Assembly (NCBI GenBank): GCA_964402325.1
Contig: CAYOBI010000007.1
Location: 1-64,000 of the forward strand
From: Raineyella sp964402325
Lineage (GTDB): Bacteria; Actinomycetota; Actinomycetes; Propionibacteriales; Propionibacteriaceae
Length of the DNA: 64,000 nt
Reading direction: 5' to 3'
Shown here piece after piece: positions 18,401 to 27,339 of this stretch. The notes under the pieces were generated by a model. The model worked only from the letters and a program-made list of their open reading frames with translations, had not been told where the DNA came from and did no database searches. Each line of letters starts with the position of its first letter. Positions within the stretch are counted from its first letter, which is position 1. The translations under genes were made by a program, and so were the position numbers.

Positions 18401-18912
18401 TCGGCACCGCCGACATCGACGAGGAGCTGACCGAGCGGATGTTCGTCGCGATGCGTCGCGACCTGGCCCGGCTGGACGAGCAGTCGACCACCGCCGAGGC
18501 CTGGCGGCGACGGGTCTTCGACGCCCGCGAGCACGTCGAGTTCCGGGCCGTCGAGCACCGCCCCGGCGGGGAACCGATCGTCCACGACGGCGTCTCCGGC
18601 AAGTCCGGCGGCGAGGGCCAGGAGCTGATCGCCTTCATCCTCGGCGCGGCGCTGCGCTACCAGCTCGGCGACGGCACCGACCAGGCGCCGCGGTTCGCCC
18701 CGATCGTGCTCGACGAGGGCTTCGTCAAGGCCGACTCGGAGTACACCGGCCGCGCCCTGCACGCCCTGCAGAGCCTCGGCTTCCAGCTGGTGATCGGCGC
18801 CCCACGGGACAAGGCGGCCGCGTTCGAGGACTACGTCGGCTCGATCGTCTACGTCAACCGCAACCCGGACCGGGACGGCGAGGTGCGACTGTACGAGTTC
18901 GCCATCGACTGA
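15493..18912 (+). CDS. jetC: Wadjet/Mks SMC ATPase JetC (MksB-like)
   Basis: A 1,139-residue SMC/MukB-type ATPase. Walker A GPTGMGKS is at residues 58-65; the ABC signature SGGEGQ is near 1037-1042 and Walker B APIVLDEGF near 1068. Between them are long charged helices that form the coiled coil, with a hinge-like segment around residues 530-660 (LPYVGELLEVKPEERRW, GRVVLVPARP). All catalytic motifs look intact. The start overlaps jetB by ATGA. In described Wadjet systems a jetD nuclease gene (DUF3322/DUF2220) follows; here an enoyl-CoA hydratase follows after 71 bases. Confidence 0.88.
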   Translation: MSEQTVTEEAVTEETVLEELLTDGPDQWRISAVQVVNWGGYGGHHVMHVRPDGTAILGPTGMGKSTILDAMSAVMMPNPPAFNRAARDDGGKRSERTVYSYARGKIDDVLAADGRTTRTHYLRPPGDRPFPSAAAITWTNRLDEHVTGARVVWVGTDAAANSDLNSTTRYLLVRGLFDLSRLNEAIDQPLRGTRTWPLDSNALKRLVNPNRDLVTASQPEFEKEMCRLLGIGRSDESSRRALELLRNAQASKGIFSINALFKDFVLDRPLALERWETALVTYREAAQLYDVFEDARTRHDVLKDVPELAGRYRTALADSATEWRLLGTDDDTDDDRPSPLELWNAGHLLDWAATRIDENRTRATELGAVAKEHDAEAIAARDEEEALTQRYYAKGGGDSEDLVRRRQQAATQLAERTAARQAYLDRAQWQGFEVPADEPAFVALVGSIHERLRGLPDQDAEWKSASYEAASARGRTRDELRSVKEEIASLKRRRSNVPAEADRTRREIAEACGLDPARLPYVGELLEVKPEERRWATAVDRVLGQLAQNIIVAPEDWRTVTTYVNDHRMRGRVVLVPARPAHNVAPAVLPDSVPDKLRMDGSGPYAEWLLDHLVAGYSVLCVEDAAGLDAPRRAGYTGAVTVAGMRTAAQGRVIKDDRTLPSWLGLDNAATIAALEERAAALREAIGRHDAELEDLDRRRRDGIDVAGELRWLSEQTWASIDVASARAAEAHAAELLGKFTHGHRTLDALKAERAAARDRYVSHTTAAAKAREQRAGLDEEWGALVDLQDEMSDVASRGTLAEEDRTTLGRLGFPAPADAARARDTLGLAAERLRALAHEHTGAVELAETALVGIFREYLRVDPRAEIDETIASLAAVEAILADLESDDLPRARAEWLAKTREDMQRSLRTLLVQIEEDRRSIRDGLLPVNRALSGVEFRDGSRLQIEDRPIATADLDDFRATITRYTAVGTADIDEELTERMFVAMRRDLARLDEQSTTAEAWRRRVFDAREHVEFRAVEHRPGGEPIVHDGVSGKSGGEGQELIAFILGAALRYQLGDGTDQAPRFAPIVLDEGFVKADSEYTGRALHALQSLGFQLVIGAPRDKAAAFEDYVGSIVYVNRNPDRDGEVRLYEFAID

Positions 18913-18983
18913 TCGCTGGGCGTACGGCCCGGCGTGCGGCAGGATCGGGGGGTCAGCAGTCCTCGTCAGGAAGTGAGCACCCC

Positions 18984-19760
18984 ATGACCGCACCCGAGAC
19001 CATCCTCGTCGAGACCCGGGGCCGGGTCGGCCTGATCACCCTGAACCGGCCCAAGGCGCTGAACGCGCTGAACTCCGCGCTGATGCGCGAGGTGGTCGCC
19101 GCCGCCCGCGCGTTCGACACCGACGAGGGGATCGGCTGCATCGTCCTGACCGGGTCGGAGCGGGCCTTCGCCGCCGGCGCCGACATCAAGGAGATGGCCG
19201 ACCGGTCCGCGACCGAGATGTTCCTGGCCGACTGGTTCGCCGAGTGGGAGGAGCTCACCCGGGTGCGCACCCCCGTGGTGGCGGCGGTGGCCGGCTACGC
19301 CCTCGGCGGAGGCTGCGAACTGGCGATGATGTGCGACACGATCATCGCCGCCGAGACCGCCCGGTTCGGCCAGCCGGAGATCAACCTCGGCGTGCTGCCC
19401 GGGATGGGCGGCTCGCAGCGGCTGACCCGCGCCGTCGGCAAGGCCAAGGCGATGGACATGGTGCTCACCGGCCGGATGATGGACGCCGCCGAGGCCGAGC
19501 GCTCCGGCCTGGTCAGCCGCGTCGTGCCCGCCGACCAGCTGCTCGAGGTGGCCCTCGAGGTCGCGACCACCATCGCCGGGAAGTCCCGGGTCGCCACCCG
19601 GCTCGCCAAGGAGGCCGTCAACGCCGCCTTCGAGACCACCTTGCTGCAGGGCGTACGCCAGGAACGGCGGCTCTTCGACTCCGCCTTCGCCTCCGAGGAC
19701 CAGAAGGAGGGGATGGCCGCCTTCGTCGCGAAGCGAGAGGCCGTCTTCCGGCACCGCTGA
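18984..19760 (+). CDS. enoyl-CoA hydratase/isomerase family protein
   Basis: A 258-residue crotonase-fold enzyme. The oxyanion-hole loops are ERAFAAGADIKEM (about 60-72) and GYALGGGCELAMMCD, and the two catalytic Glu lie in GGCELAM and QPEINLGVLPG, as in true hydratases. It is predicted to hydrate 2-enoyl-CoA in beta-oxidation or amino-acid breakdown. The ATG at 18984 has AGGAAGTGAG upstream. It follows jetC on the same strand but is functionally unrelated. Read-through of the opposing symporter gene would overlap its 3' end. Confidence 0.9.
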   Translation: MTAPETILVETRGRVGLITLNRPKALNALNSALMREVVAAARAFDTDEGIGCIVLTGSERAFAAGADIKEMADRSATEMFLADWFAEWEELTRVRTPVVAAVAGYALGGGCELAMMCDTIIAAETARFGQPEINLGVLPGMGGSQRLTRAVGKAKAMDMVLTGRMMDAAEAERSGLVSRVVPADQLLEVALEVATTIAGKSRVATRLAKEAVNAAFETTLLQGVRQERRLFDSAFASEDQKEGMAAFVAKREAVFRHR

Positions 19761-21138
19761 GCCACGACAGACGTACGTGACGGCACGGCGTACGGGCCGC
19801 CTCCCGGAGGAAGCGGCCCGTACGTCTGTCGTCGGGGGTTTTCGTCAGGTGTGCAGGCCCGGAGGTGGGCTGGCCCTTCGCGACGGCCTGGTAGCCGATC
19901 CAGCCGAGGGCCCAGCCGCCGATGCCGCCGGCGAGGGCCTGGCCGACCTTGCGGGCCCAGGAGTAGATCGCGTAGATGGTGCCGTCGTCACGCTCGTTGG
20001 TGCGGACCTCCTGGTAGTCGATCACATCGGTGATGAACGCCCAGATCAGGTAGTTGAAGGTGGCGAGGGCGAACTGGGCGACCGCGAACAGGACGATGAA
20101 GGCGGCCGGGCTGTTCTGCAGGTTGAGGAAGTAGGTGACGATGTTGACCACGCCGGTGAGCAGGGTGGCGGCGACGCCGACCTCCTTCTTGCCGAACCTG
20201 TTCGACAGCCACGGTGCGATCCCCAGCAGCAGCAGGGTCGGGGCCAGGCCGGCGAAACCGGCGACGGACTGCAGACTCGTCGAGTTGAAGTAGTCCAGCC
20301 ACAGGTAGCCGGTCATCGCGCTGGTCAGCAGGTTCGCGACGAGCAGCAGCAGGGCGGCCACGATGATGCCGATCAGGGCGCGGTTGCGGAACAGCGAGCC
20401 GATCATCCTGCCGAAGCTCTGCCGCTCGGCGGCCGGCTTCTGCTGCGGGGTGACGCGTTCCTCGACGTTGAGGTAGCACAGGGCGTAGAAGACCACGGAG
20501 AGGACGGCGCAGACGATCGCAGCGATCGTCATCCGGCCGCCGTCGAGGACGGCCTTGCCGCCGACCTTGTTGTAGACGACCAGGGGCAGCACGACCTGGA
20601 TCACCAGGATGGCGAGGGTGGCACCGGTGGAGCGGAACACGGAGAGGGCCGCGCGGTCCTCGGGCTTGTTCGAGATCACCGAGGCCATCGAGCCGTAGGG
20701 GATGTTGATCAGCGAGTAGAACAGGGAGCCCCACAGGCAGTACGAGACGATCATCCACAGCAGCCGGCCGGTGTACGACCAGTCCTGGATGAAGGACATG
20801 TACATCAGGGCGGAGGACAGCGCCACCGGGATGGCGAACCGGCGGATCCACGGCCGGAACTTGCCGTCCTCGCGAGGCTTGGAGAGATCGACCAGACGAC
20901 CGACCGCGACGTCCACGAACGCGTCGACGATCCGGACCACCAGGAACAGGGTGCCGATGTGCGCCGGCTTGATGCCCATCACGTTCGTGTAGAAGAGCAT
21001 GAAGAACATCATCTGCAGGATGAAGGAGAAGTCGTTGCCGAAGTCTCCGAACATGTAGCCGATCTTGTCCCGCAAGCTGAAGGGGCGCTTGGCGGTGGGC
21101 TGGAGGACCGGGACCTCCGTGCCGACTGCGTTCTGCAT
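19618..21138 (-). CDS. GPH-family sugar:cation symporter (MelB-like), C-terminus abnormal
   Basis: A glycoside-pentoside-hexuronide symporter. It opens with RPFSLRDKIGYMFGDFGNDF; the conserved loop GRLVDLSKPREDGKFRPWIRR and about ten membrane segments follow. The ATG at 21138 has GAGGTGAG upstream. After GGWALGWIGYQAVAKG (about residue 425) the expected last helix is missing. The frame instead runs through the terminator hairpins into antisense echA, adding an Arg-rich tail to 506 residues. A one-base shift near 19855-19870 would give a stop at 19845-19847, right before the hairpins. So the gene is truncated, frameshifted or mis-assembled at its 3' end. Confidence 0.7.
   Translation of the reverse strand: MQNAVGTEVPVLQPTAKRPFSLRDKIGYMFGDFGNDFSFILQMMFFMLFYTNVMGIKPAHIGTLFLVVRIVDAFVDVAVGRLVDLSKPREDGKFRPWIRRFAIPVALSSALMYMSFIQDWSYTGRLLWMIVSYCLWGSLFYSLINIPYGSMASVISNKPEDRAALSVFRSTGATLAILVIQVVLPLVVYNKVGGKAVLDGGRMTIAAIVCAVLSVVFYALCYLNVEERVTPQQKPAAERQSFGRMIGSLFRNRALIGIIVAALLLLVANLLTSAMTGYLWLDYFNSTSLQSVAGFAGLAPTLLLLGIAPWLSNRFGKKEVGVAATLLTGVVNIVTYFLNLQNSPAAFIVLFAVAQFALATFNYLIWAFITDVIDYQEVRTNERDDGTIYAIYSWARKVGQALAGGIGGWALGWIGYQAVAKGQPTSGPAHLTKTPDDRRTGRFLREAARTPCRHVRLSWLSGAGRRPLASRRRRPSPPSGPRRRRRSRRAAVPGVRPAARWSRRRR
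19764..19832. terminator. two alternative hairpins between convergent genes
   Basis: An inner 12-bp perfect stem (19789-19800 with 19813-19824) and an outer 14-bp perfect stem (19764-19777 with 19819-19832) share bases 19819-19824, so both cannot form fully at once. On the minus strand the hairpins are preceded by GAAAACCCCC. The position between echA and the symporter suggests bidirectional termination. Confidence 0.7.
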
Positions 21139-21315
21139 GACTCACCTCGTTGTGTTCAGTGGTGCCGCCCTTTCGATCCATGCAGGGGACCGGGGCCTTG
21201 GTGATTCGAGAGTGCCATCGGGGAGCGGGCGCACCGCAGTGGTTGCACGACGTTGCCGCTGGGGTCGCGGCGGGGCCCGAACCGTGTCCGGGGATTCCGG
21301 CCGGGTAACAGTCCT

Positions 21316-21327
21316 GTTGCGCGCAAC
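21316..21327. promoter_or_regulatory. 12-bp perfect palindrome in divergent promoter region
   Basis: GTTGCGCGCAAC is a perfect palindrome in the 303-base region between the divergent symporter and ABC-transporter genes. It is a candidate operator; the cognate regulator is unknown. No other gene is evident in this region. Confidence 0.35.
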
Positions 21328-21441
21328 GACGGAAATCGGCGCGACCCGGTGCCGTAACACGACCGAACGAATCGGCTCCTAGCGTTCCGGACATCCCGCA
21401 GGCCAGACCTGCGGTCGGTCCGAAATGGGAGGGAAACTACT

Positions 21442-22662
21442 GTGACCGAACGACGTCGCTTCCTTGCGATGGGGATCTCCGGCCTGGTGATCGCCTCGCT
21501 GAGCCTCACCGCCTGCGGCACCCGCGCGAGCTCCTCTACCGGCGACCCGAGCGCCAAGAAAATCGTCAAGATCGGAGTCATCGCACCCCTGTCGGGCAAC
21601 CTGTCCTCGATGGGCACCGGCATCCAGAACTCCGTCGACCTGGCCATCAAGCAGGCCAACGCCAGCAACGCCATTCCGGGCTGGACGATCCAGATCGACG
21701 CCCAGGACGACCAGGCGTCGCCCGACGTCGGCAAGAACGCCGCCACCAAGCTGGCCGGTGACAAGGATGTGGTCGGCATCGTCGGCCCGCTGAACTCCTC
21801 GGTCGGCCAGGCGATCCAGCCGATCCTCGACCCGGCGAACATCTCCCTGGTGTCGCCGGCCAACACCAACCCGACCCTGACCCGGGGCGCCGACGCGACG
21901 ACCAACCCGAAGCGGACCTACGCCAGCTACTTCCGTACCTGCACCACCGACGCCATCCAGGGTCCGTTCGCCGCCCAGTACCTGCTGAGCCAGGGCATCA
22001 CCGAGGTCGCGACGGTCCACGACAAGAAGGCGTACGGCCAGGGCCTGGTCACCGAGTTCACCAAGGCCTTCACCGCCGGCGGCGGCAAGGTCGTGGCGGC
22101 CGAGACGGTCAACCCGGACGACAAGGACTTCGCCGCGGTGATCGCCAAGATCAAGCCCACCGCGCCGAAGGCCCTGTACTACGGCGGTGAGCACCCGGTC
22201 AGCTCGCTGCTCACCAAGCAGATGAAGGACGCCGGCCTGAAGATCCCGCTGATGGGCGGCGACGGCATGTACGACCCGGCCTACATCACCAACGGTGGCT
22301 CGGCCACCGCGGGTGACCTGGTCACCTCGGTGGGTGCCCCGGCCGAGTCGCTCCCGTCGGCCAAGCAGTTCGTCGCCGACTACGCCGCCGGTGGCTACTC
22401 CAGCGGCTACTCGACCTACGGCCTGTACGCGTACGACGCCGCGAACGCGATCATCAACGCGCTCAAGGTCTCGCTGCCCGGCGCGACCGACGTCACTTCG
22501 GCCCGGTCGGCGACCGTCACGGCGCTCGGCAAGGTCGACTTCGAGGGCGCCAGCGGCAAGGTCGCCTTCGACGAGTTCGGCGACAACAAGACCCGCGTGC
22601 TGACGGTCTACAAGGTCGACAACGGCCAGTGGGTGGCCACCAAGACCGACGAAGTCAAGTAA
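21442..22662 (+). CDS. branched-chain amino-acid ABC transporter substrate-binding lipoprotein
   Basis: A 406-residue LivJ/K-type periplasmic-binding protein. The signal peptide ends in the lipobox LTAC (Cys about 24), followed by a Ser/Thr linker and the type I fold: KIVKIGVIAPLSGNLSSMG, then VVGIVGPLNSSVGQAIQPIL and ALYYGGEHPVSSLL. It should sit on the outer membrane face and deliver Leu/Ile/Val or related ligands to LivHMGF downstream. The GTG at 21442 has GGGAGGG upstream. A strong hairpin separates it from livH, which usually keeps the binding-protein transcript more abundant. Confidence 0.9.
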   Translation: MTERRRFLAMGISGLVIASLSLTACGTRASSSTGDPSAKKIVKIGVIAPLSGNLSSMGTGIQNSVDLAIKQANASNAIPGWTIQIDAQDDQASPDVGKNAATKLAGDKDVVGIVGPLNSSVGQAIQPILDPANISLVSPANTNPTLTRGADATTNPKRTYASYFRTCTTDAIQGPFAAQYLLSQGITEVATVHDKKAYGQGLVTEFTKAFTAGGGKVVAAETVNPDDKDFAAVIAKIKPTAPKALYYGGEHPVSSLLTKQMKDAGLKIPLMGGDGMYDPAYITNGGSATAGDLVTSVGAPAESLPSAKQFVADYAAGGYSSGYSTYGLYAYDAANAIINALKVSLPGATDVTSARSATVTALGKVDFEGASGKVAFDEFGDNKTRVLTVYKVDNGQWVATKTDEVK

Positions 22663-22695
22663 CCGGATCGCAACCAGTCCCCGCATCCCCTGTCC

Positions 22696-22721
22696 GGGGG
22701 CGGCTCCGCGGAGCCGTCCCC
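22696..22721 (+). terminator. attenuator-type hairpin between binding-protein and permease genes
   Basis: A nearly perfect palindrome (CGGCTCCGCGGAGCCG at 22701-22716, extended by five pairs on each side with one wobble) begins 33 bases after the substrate-binding gene. Its likely job is partial termination or 3' protection so that the binding protein exceeds the permeases. Confidence 0.6.
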
Positions 22722-22774
22722 GGCCGGGCGGGGCGGACGGTACGGCGACCCACCCCCGGCCGCCGGGAAGGCAC

Positions 22775-23733
<959 letters not shown>

Positions 23734-23737
<4 letters not shown>

Positions 23738-25533
23738 GCACCACCACCGACACCCTCAGCTCCACGCCCGGTGCCCCCGGCACCGCCCCCGACACGACCC
23801 CCGAGCGCTGGTCCCGGTTCGCCCCGGCCGGCCGGATCGCCGCCCTCGTCGGCGCGGTGCTGCTGATCGGCACACCGTACCTGCCCTGGGCGTACGGCCG
23901 CGAGGCCCTCGATGACATGACCTACCTGGGCGGGCCCTCCGGGCTGCAGCTGTTCTCGCTGATCGGCGGCGTCGCCCTGCTCGCCCTGCTGGTGGCCCCG
24001 TTCCCGGCCCGCCGCTTCCTGCACACCCGCAAGCAGGACCGGGTCAACTGGAACCGCGGCGCCCGTGCCGCCGCCATCGGCGCCACCGCCTACCTGGCGG
24101 TGATCGTCGCCTCGATCGCGCTGGAGCTCGGCGGCTTGGTCAACGTCGAGGCCGGCGGCTGGCTGGCGCTCGTCGGCGCGGTGCTGGCACTGGCCGGCAC
24201 CCTCACCCTGCCGACCGGGGTGACCCCGACCCTGGCATGGGTCCGGTCGCCGAGCTGGCTGCAGATCCTCGGCATCGTCGCCTCGATGGCCGGCGTGCTG
24301 TTCGCCGCGGCGTACGGCCTCGGCCAGGACGACGGCGGCTCGTTCATCGCCTTCGCCGTCTTCCTCGGCTCCGTCGTCGCCGTCTCCCAGCGCAGCGGCC
24401 TCCTCGGCTGGCTCGGCACCGCCGCCGCCCAGAACCGCCGGGTGCTGGTGCTGTCCGCCTTCGTGGTGGCCTTCGCCTTCCCGTTCACCCAGAACGGCTC
24501 CGACGCCAACATGTCGATCGCCTCGCAGGTGCTGATCTTCGCCGCCACCGCGATGGGCCTCAACATCGTCGTCGGGCTCGCCGGCCTGCTCGACCTCGGC
24601 TACATCGCCTTCCTCGGCGCCGGCGCGTTCACCGCCGCCACGCTGTCCACCTCCGCCTTCGCCACCATCAACTGGCACCCGCCGTTCATCGTCGTGGTGC
24701 TCATCTCCGGGGCCATCTCCGCCACCCTGGGCCTGATCATCGGCTCGCCGACCCTGCGGGTGTCCGGCGACTACCTGGCGATCGTCACCCTGGCGTTCGG
24801 CGAGATCTTCCGGATCACGATGAACAACCTCGACGGCCAGGACGGCCCGAACCTGACCCACGGCTCCAACGGCATCCCCGGCATCCCGAACCTGCAGTTC
24901 TTCGGCTTCGACTTCGGCAAGCCGCACGACATCCTGGGCGTCACCATCGGCCGGTTCTCCAACTACTACTGGCTGATGCTGCTGGTGATCGGCCTGATCA
25001 TCCTGGTCTTCACCAACCTCAACCACTCCCGGATCGGCCGCGGCTGGGTCGCCATCCGCGAGGACGAGCGGGCCGCCGAGGCGATGGGCGTCAACGTCTT
25101 CGGGCTGAAGCTGCTCGCCTTCGCCGGCGGCGCGTTCCTCGCCGGCGTCGCCGGCGCGGTCAAGGCTCACCAGGACGTCTCCGTCACCCCCGACCAGTAC
25201 GTCTTCATGGAGTCCGCGTTCCTCGTCGCCGGCATCGTGCTCGGTGGCATGGGCACCGTCGGCGGCGTCCTCGTCGGCGCCTCGATCCTGAAGCTGCTGC
25301 CGGAGAAGCTGCGCTTCTTCCAGGACTACCGACTGCTGATGTTCGGCATCCTCTTGGTCGTGATGATGCGGATCCGGCCCGAGGGCCTGATGCCGGACGA
25401 ACGCCGCCAGCTCGAGTTCCACGACGAGGACGAGGGCCTGGCCGAGGAGATCGGCGAGGACGTGGAGAAACACGTCGTCCCGTCGCTGGCCGGCGCCCAG
25501 GCCGTCCCCGGCACCAGGAAGGACCACCGATGA
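23734..25533 (+). CDS. livM: branched-chain amino-acid ABC transporter permease LivM with long N-terminal membrane extension
   Basis: A 599-residue protein, while typical LivM is 300-420. The canonical permease starts near residue 230 and has GLAGLLDLGYIAFLGAGAF, SPTLRVSGDYLAIVTLAFGE and the cytoplasmic loop AIREDERAAEAMGVNVFG. Ahead of it are about six extra hydrophobic segments (residues ~33-225), including RIAALVGAVLLIGTPYLPWA and WLQILGIVASMAGVLFAAAY. The C-terminus is an acidic cytoplasmic tail. It starts at 23734 (ATGA overlap with livH) and overlaps livG by 4 bases. The role of the extension is unknown. Confidence 0.9.
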
Positions 25534-26501
25534 GCACCACCGCACTCCTGCCGACGTCGGACGGCGCCGACGGGGCCGGCTCGACCCCGCTGCTCGAGGC
25601 CCGGCAGGTCACCATGCAGTTCGGCGGCCTGACCGCCGTCAACAAGGTCGACCTCACCGTCCACACCGGCGAGATCATGGGGCTGATCGGCCCCAACGGC
25701 GCCGGCAAGACGACCTTCTTCAACTGCCTGACCGGGATGTACCGGCCGACCTCCGGCGAGGTCCGGTTCGACGGGGACGTACTGCCGCCGAAGCCGCGCC
25801 GGGTGGCGCTGGCCGGCGTGGCCCGTACGTTCCAGAACATCCGGCTGTTCCAGAACATGACGGCGCTGGAGAACGTCATGGTCGGGCGCTACTGCCGGAC
25901 CCGCACCAATGCGATCGACGCCGTCTTCCGGCTGCCGCGGCACCGGCGCGAGGAGGTCGAGACCCGCGAGCACGCGATGAAGTGGCTCGAGTTCGTCGGG
26001 CTGGAGGGGTCCGCCGACGCGCTGGCCCGCAACCTGCCGTACGGCGACCAGCGGCGCCTCGAGATCGCCCGCGCGCTGGCCACCGACCCCAAGCTGCTGC
26101 TGCTGGACGAGCCGACCGCCGGGATGAACCCGCAGGAGACTCGCGACGCGGAGGCGCTGATCACCCGGATCCGGGGGCTCGGCCTGGCGATCCTGGTGAT
26201 CGAGCACGACATGCGGTTCATCTTCAGCCTCTGCGACCGGGTCACCTGCCTGGTCCGCGGCGAGGTGCTGGTCCAGGGGGACCCGGCCACCGTCCAGAAC
26301 GACCCCAGGGTGATCGAGGCCTACATCGGCGCCCCGGTCGACGACGAGGACGAGTCGGCCGCGCCGGGGCCCGCCCCGGCGCCGGCCGCCGCGGCCGGGA
26401 AGGTGCCGCCCCCGACCCGGCCACTGCTCGAGATGCCGCCCAACGCGGCCAGCCACCGGGCCCACGGACGCGACGAACGAGAGGAGCACGACCGTGCTTG
26501 A
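25530..26501 (+). CDS. livG: branched-chain amino-acid ABC transporter ATP-binding protein LivG
   Basis: A 323-residue ATPase. Walker A is GPNGAGKTTFFNC, the LivG-type signature LPYGDQRRLEIARAL, Walker B LLLLDEPTAGMNP, and the H-loop VIEHDMRFIF. There is a 25-residue N-terminal lead and a Pro/Ala-rich tail of about 55 residues after the usual end (EAYIGAP); the tail is longer than in most relatives. The ATG at 25530 has AGGAAGGACC upstream. It pairs with LivF on the cytoplasmic face. Confidence 0.93.
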   Translation: MSTTALLPTSDGADGAGSTPLLEARQVTMQFGGLTAVNKVDLTVHTGEIMGLIGPNGAGKTTFFNCLTGMYRPTSGEVRFDGDVLPPKPRRVALAGVARTFQNIRLFQNMTALENVMVGRYCRTRTNAIDAVFRLPRHRREEVETREHAMKWLEFVGLEGSADALARNLPYGDQRRLEIARALATDPKLLLLDEPTAGMNPQETRDAEALITRIRGLGLAILVIEHDMRFIFSLCDRVTCLVRGEVLVQGDPATVQNDPRVIEAYIGAPVDDEDESAAPGPAPAPAAAAGKVPPPTRPLLEMPPNAASHRAHGRDEREEHDRA

Positions 26502-27207
26502 AGTCAAGGACCTGGTGGTGGCGTACGGCCGCGTCGAGGCCGTGAAGGGCATCTCCTTCGAGGTCGGCGAGGGCCAGGTCGTCTGCCTGCTCGGCACCAA
26601 CGGTGCCGGCAAGACGACCACCCTGCGGACCATCTCCGGGCTGATCCGGCCGGTCAGCGGCTCGGTCACCTTCCGGGGACAGCGGATCGACAACCTGCCC
26701 GCCCACAAGGTCGTCCAGCTGGGCATCGCCCAGTCGCCGGAGGGGCGCCGACTGTTCCAGCGGATGAGCGTCGAGGACAACCTGATGCTCGGCGCCTACA
26801 CCCGCAAGGACGCCGCCGGCGTCCGCGACGACATCGACAAGGTCTACTCGCTGTTCCCGGTGCTGGGGGAGCGCCGCCAGCAGGCCGCCGGGCTGTTCTC
26901 CGGCGGCGAACAGCAGATGCTGGCGATGGGCCGGGCGCTGATGAGCCGGCCCACCCTGCTGATGCTGGACGAGCCGTCGATGGGCCTGTCACCGATCATG
27001 ACCCGGACGATCATGCGGACCATCGCCGAGCTGAAGGCGGGTGGGACGACCATCCTGCTGGTCGAGCAGAACGCTCAGGCCGCGCTGGCGCTGGCCGACT
27101 ACGGGTACGTGCTCGAGGTCGGCTCGGTCGCCTTCGCCGACACCGGCAGGGCGCTGCTCGACGACGACCGGGTGCGGCAGACCTACCTGGGCGTCGAGGC
27201 CGCCTGA
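26494..27207 (+). CDS. livF: branched-chain amino-acid ABC transporter ATP-binding protein LivF
   Basis: A 237-residue ATPase. Walker A is GTNGAGKTTTLRT, LivF-type GIAQSPEGRRLFQRMSVEDN follows, the signature is FSGGEQQMLAMGRAL, Walker B LLMLDEPSMGLSP and the H-loop LLVEQNAQAALA. The GTG at 26494 has GAGAGGAG upstream and overlaps livG by 8 bases. It is the last gene of the livKHMGF operon. Confidence 0.94.
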   Translation: MLEVKDLVVAYGRVEAVKGISFEVGEGQVVCLLGTNGAGKTTTLRTISGLIRPVSGSVTFRGQRIDNLPAHKVVQLGIAQSPEGRRLFQRMSVEDNLMLGAYTRKDAAGVRDDIDKVYSLFPVLGERRQQAAGLFSGGEQQMLAMGRALMSRPTLLMLDEPSMGLSPIMTRTIMRTIAELKAGGTTILLVEQNAQAALALADYGYVLEVGSVAFADTGRALLDDDRVRQTYLGVEAA

Positions 27208-27226
27208 TGGACACCGGAGCCCTGGA

Positions 27227-27242
27227 AGTGACATAGTTCACA
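27227..27242. promoter_or_regulatory. Crp/GlxR-type site upstream of OPT transporter
   Basis: AGTGA-CATAGT-TCACA matches the consensus TGTGA-N6-TCACA at 9 of 10 fixed positions. It lies 20-35 bases after livF and about 100 bases before the OPT start. CATAGT at its centre could also be a -10 hexamer, in which case binding would repress. Confidence 0.5.
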
Positions 27243-27339
27243 CTCAGGGTGCCGCGTTCACGGGGCGTACGTCATGGATCCGGGGGAGGGGTCGCACCGG
27301 CGCCGGTGACCGGTCAGGGTGAAAGTGCAGGTGTGCGCC

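Noticed and set aside
11638..18993. A 2,451-codon open frame on the minus strand across the jet operon
   Set aside because: Only its last 504 codons (11638-13152) are a real gene. The rest is antisense to jetABC and Arg/Gly/Val/Pro-rich without domains, as expected from GC-skewed codons.
21305..21375. GTAAC-N6-GAAC-like sequences as GlnR boxes
   Set aside because: Half-sites deviate at two or more positions and no nitrogen genes other than liv are close; too weak to call.
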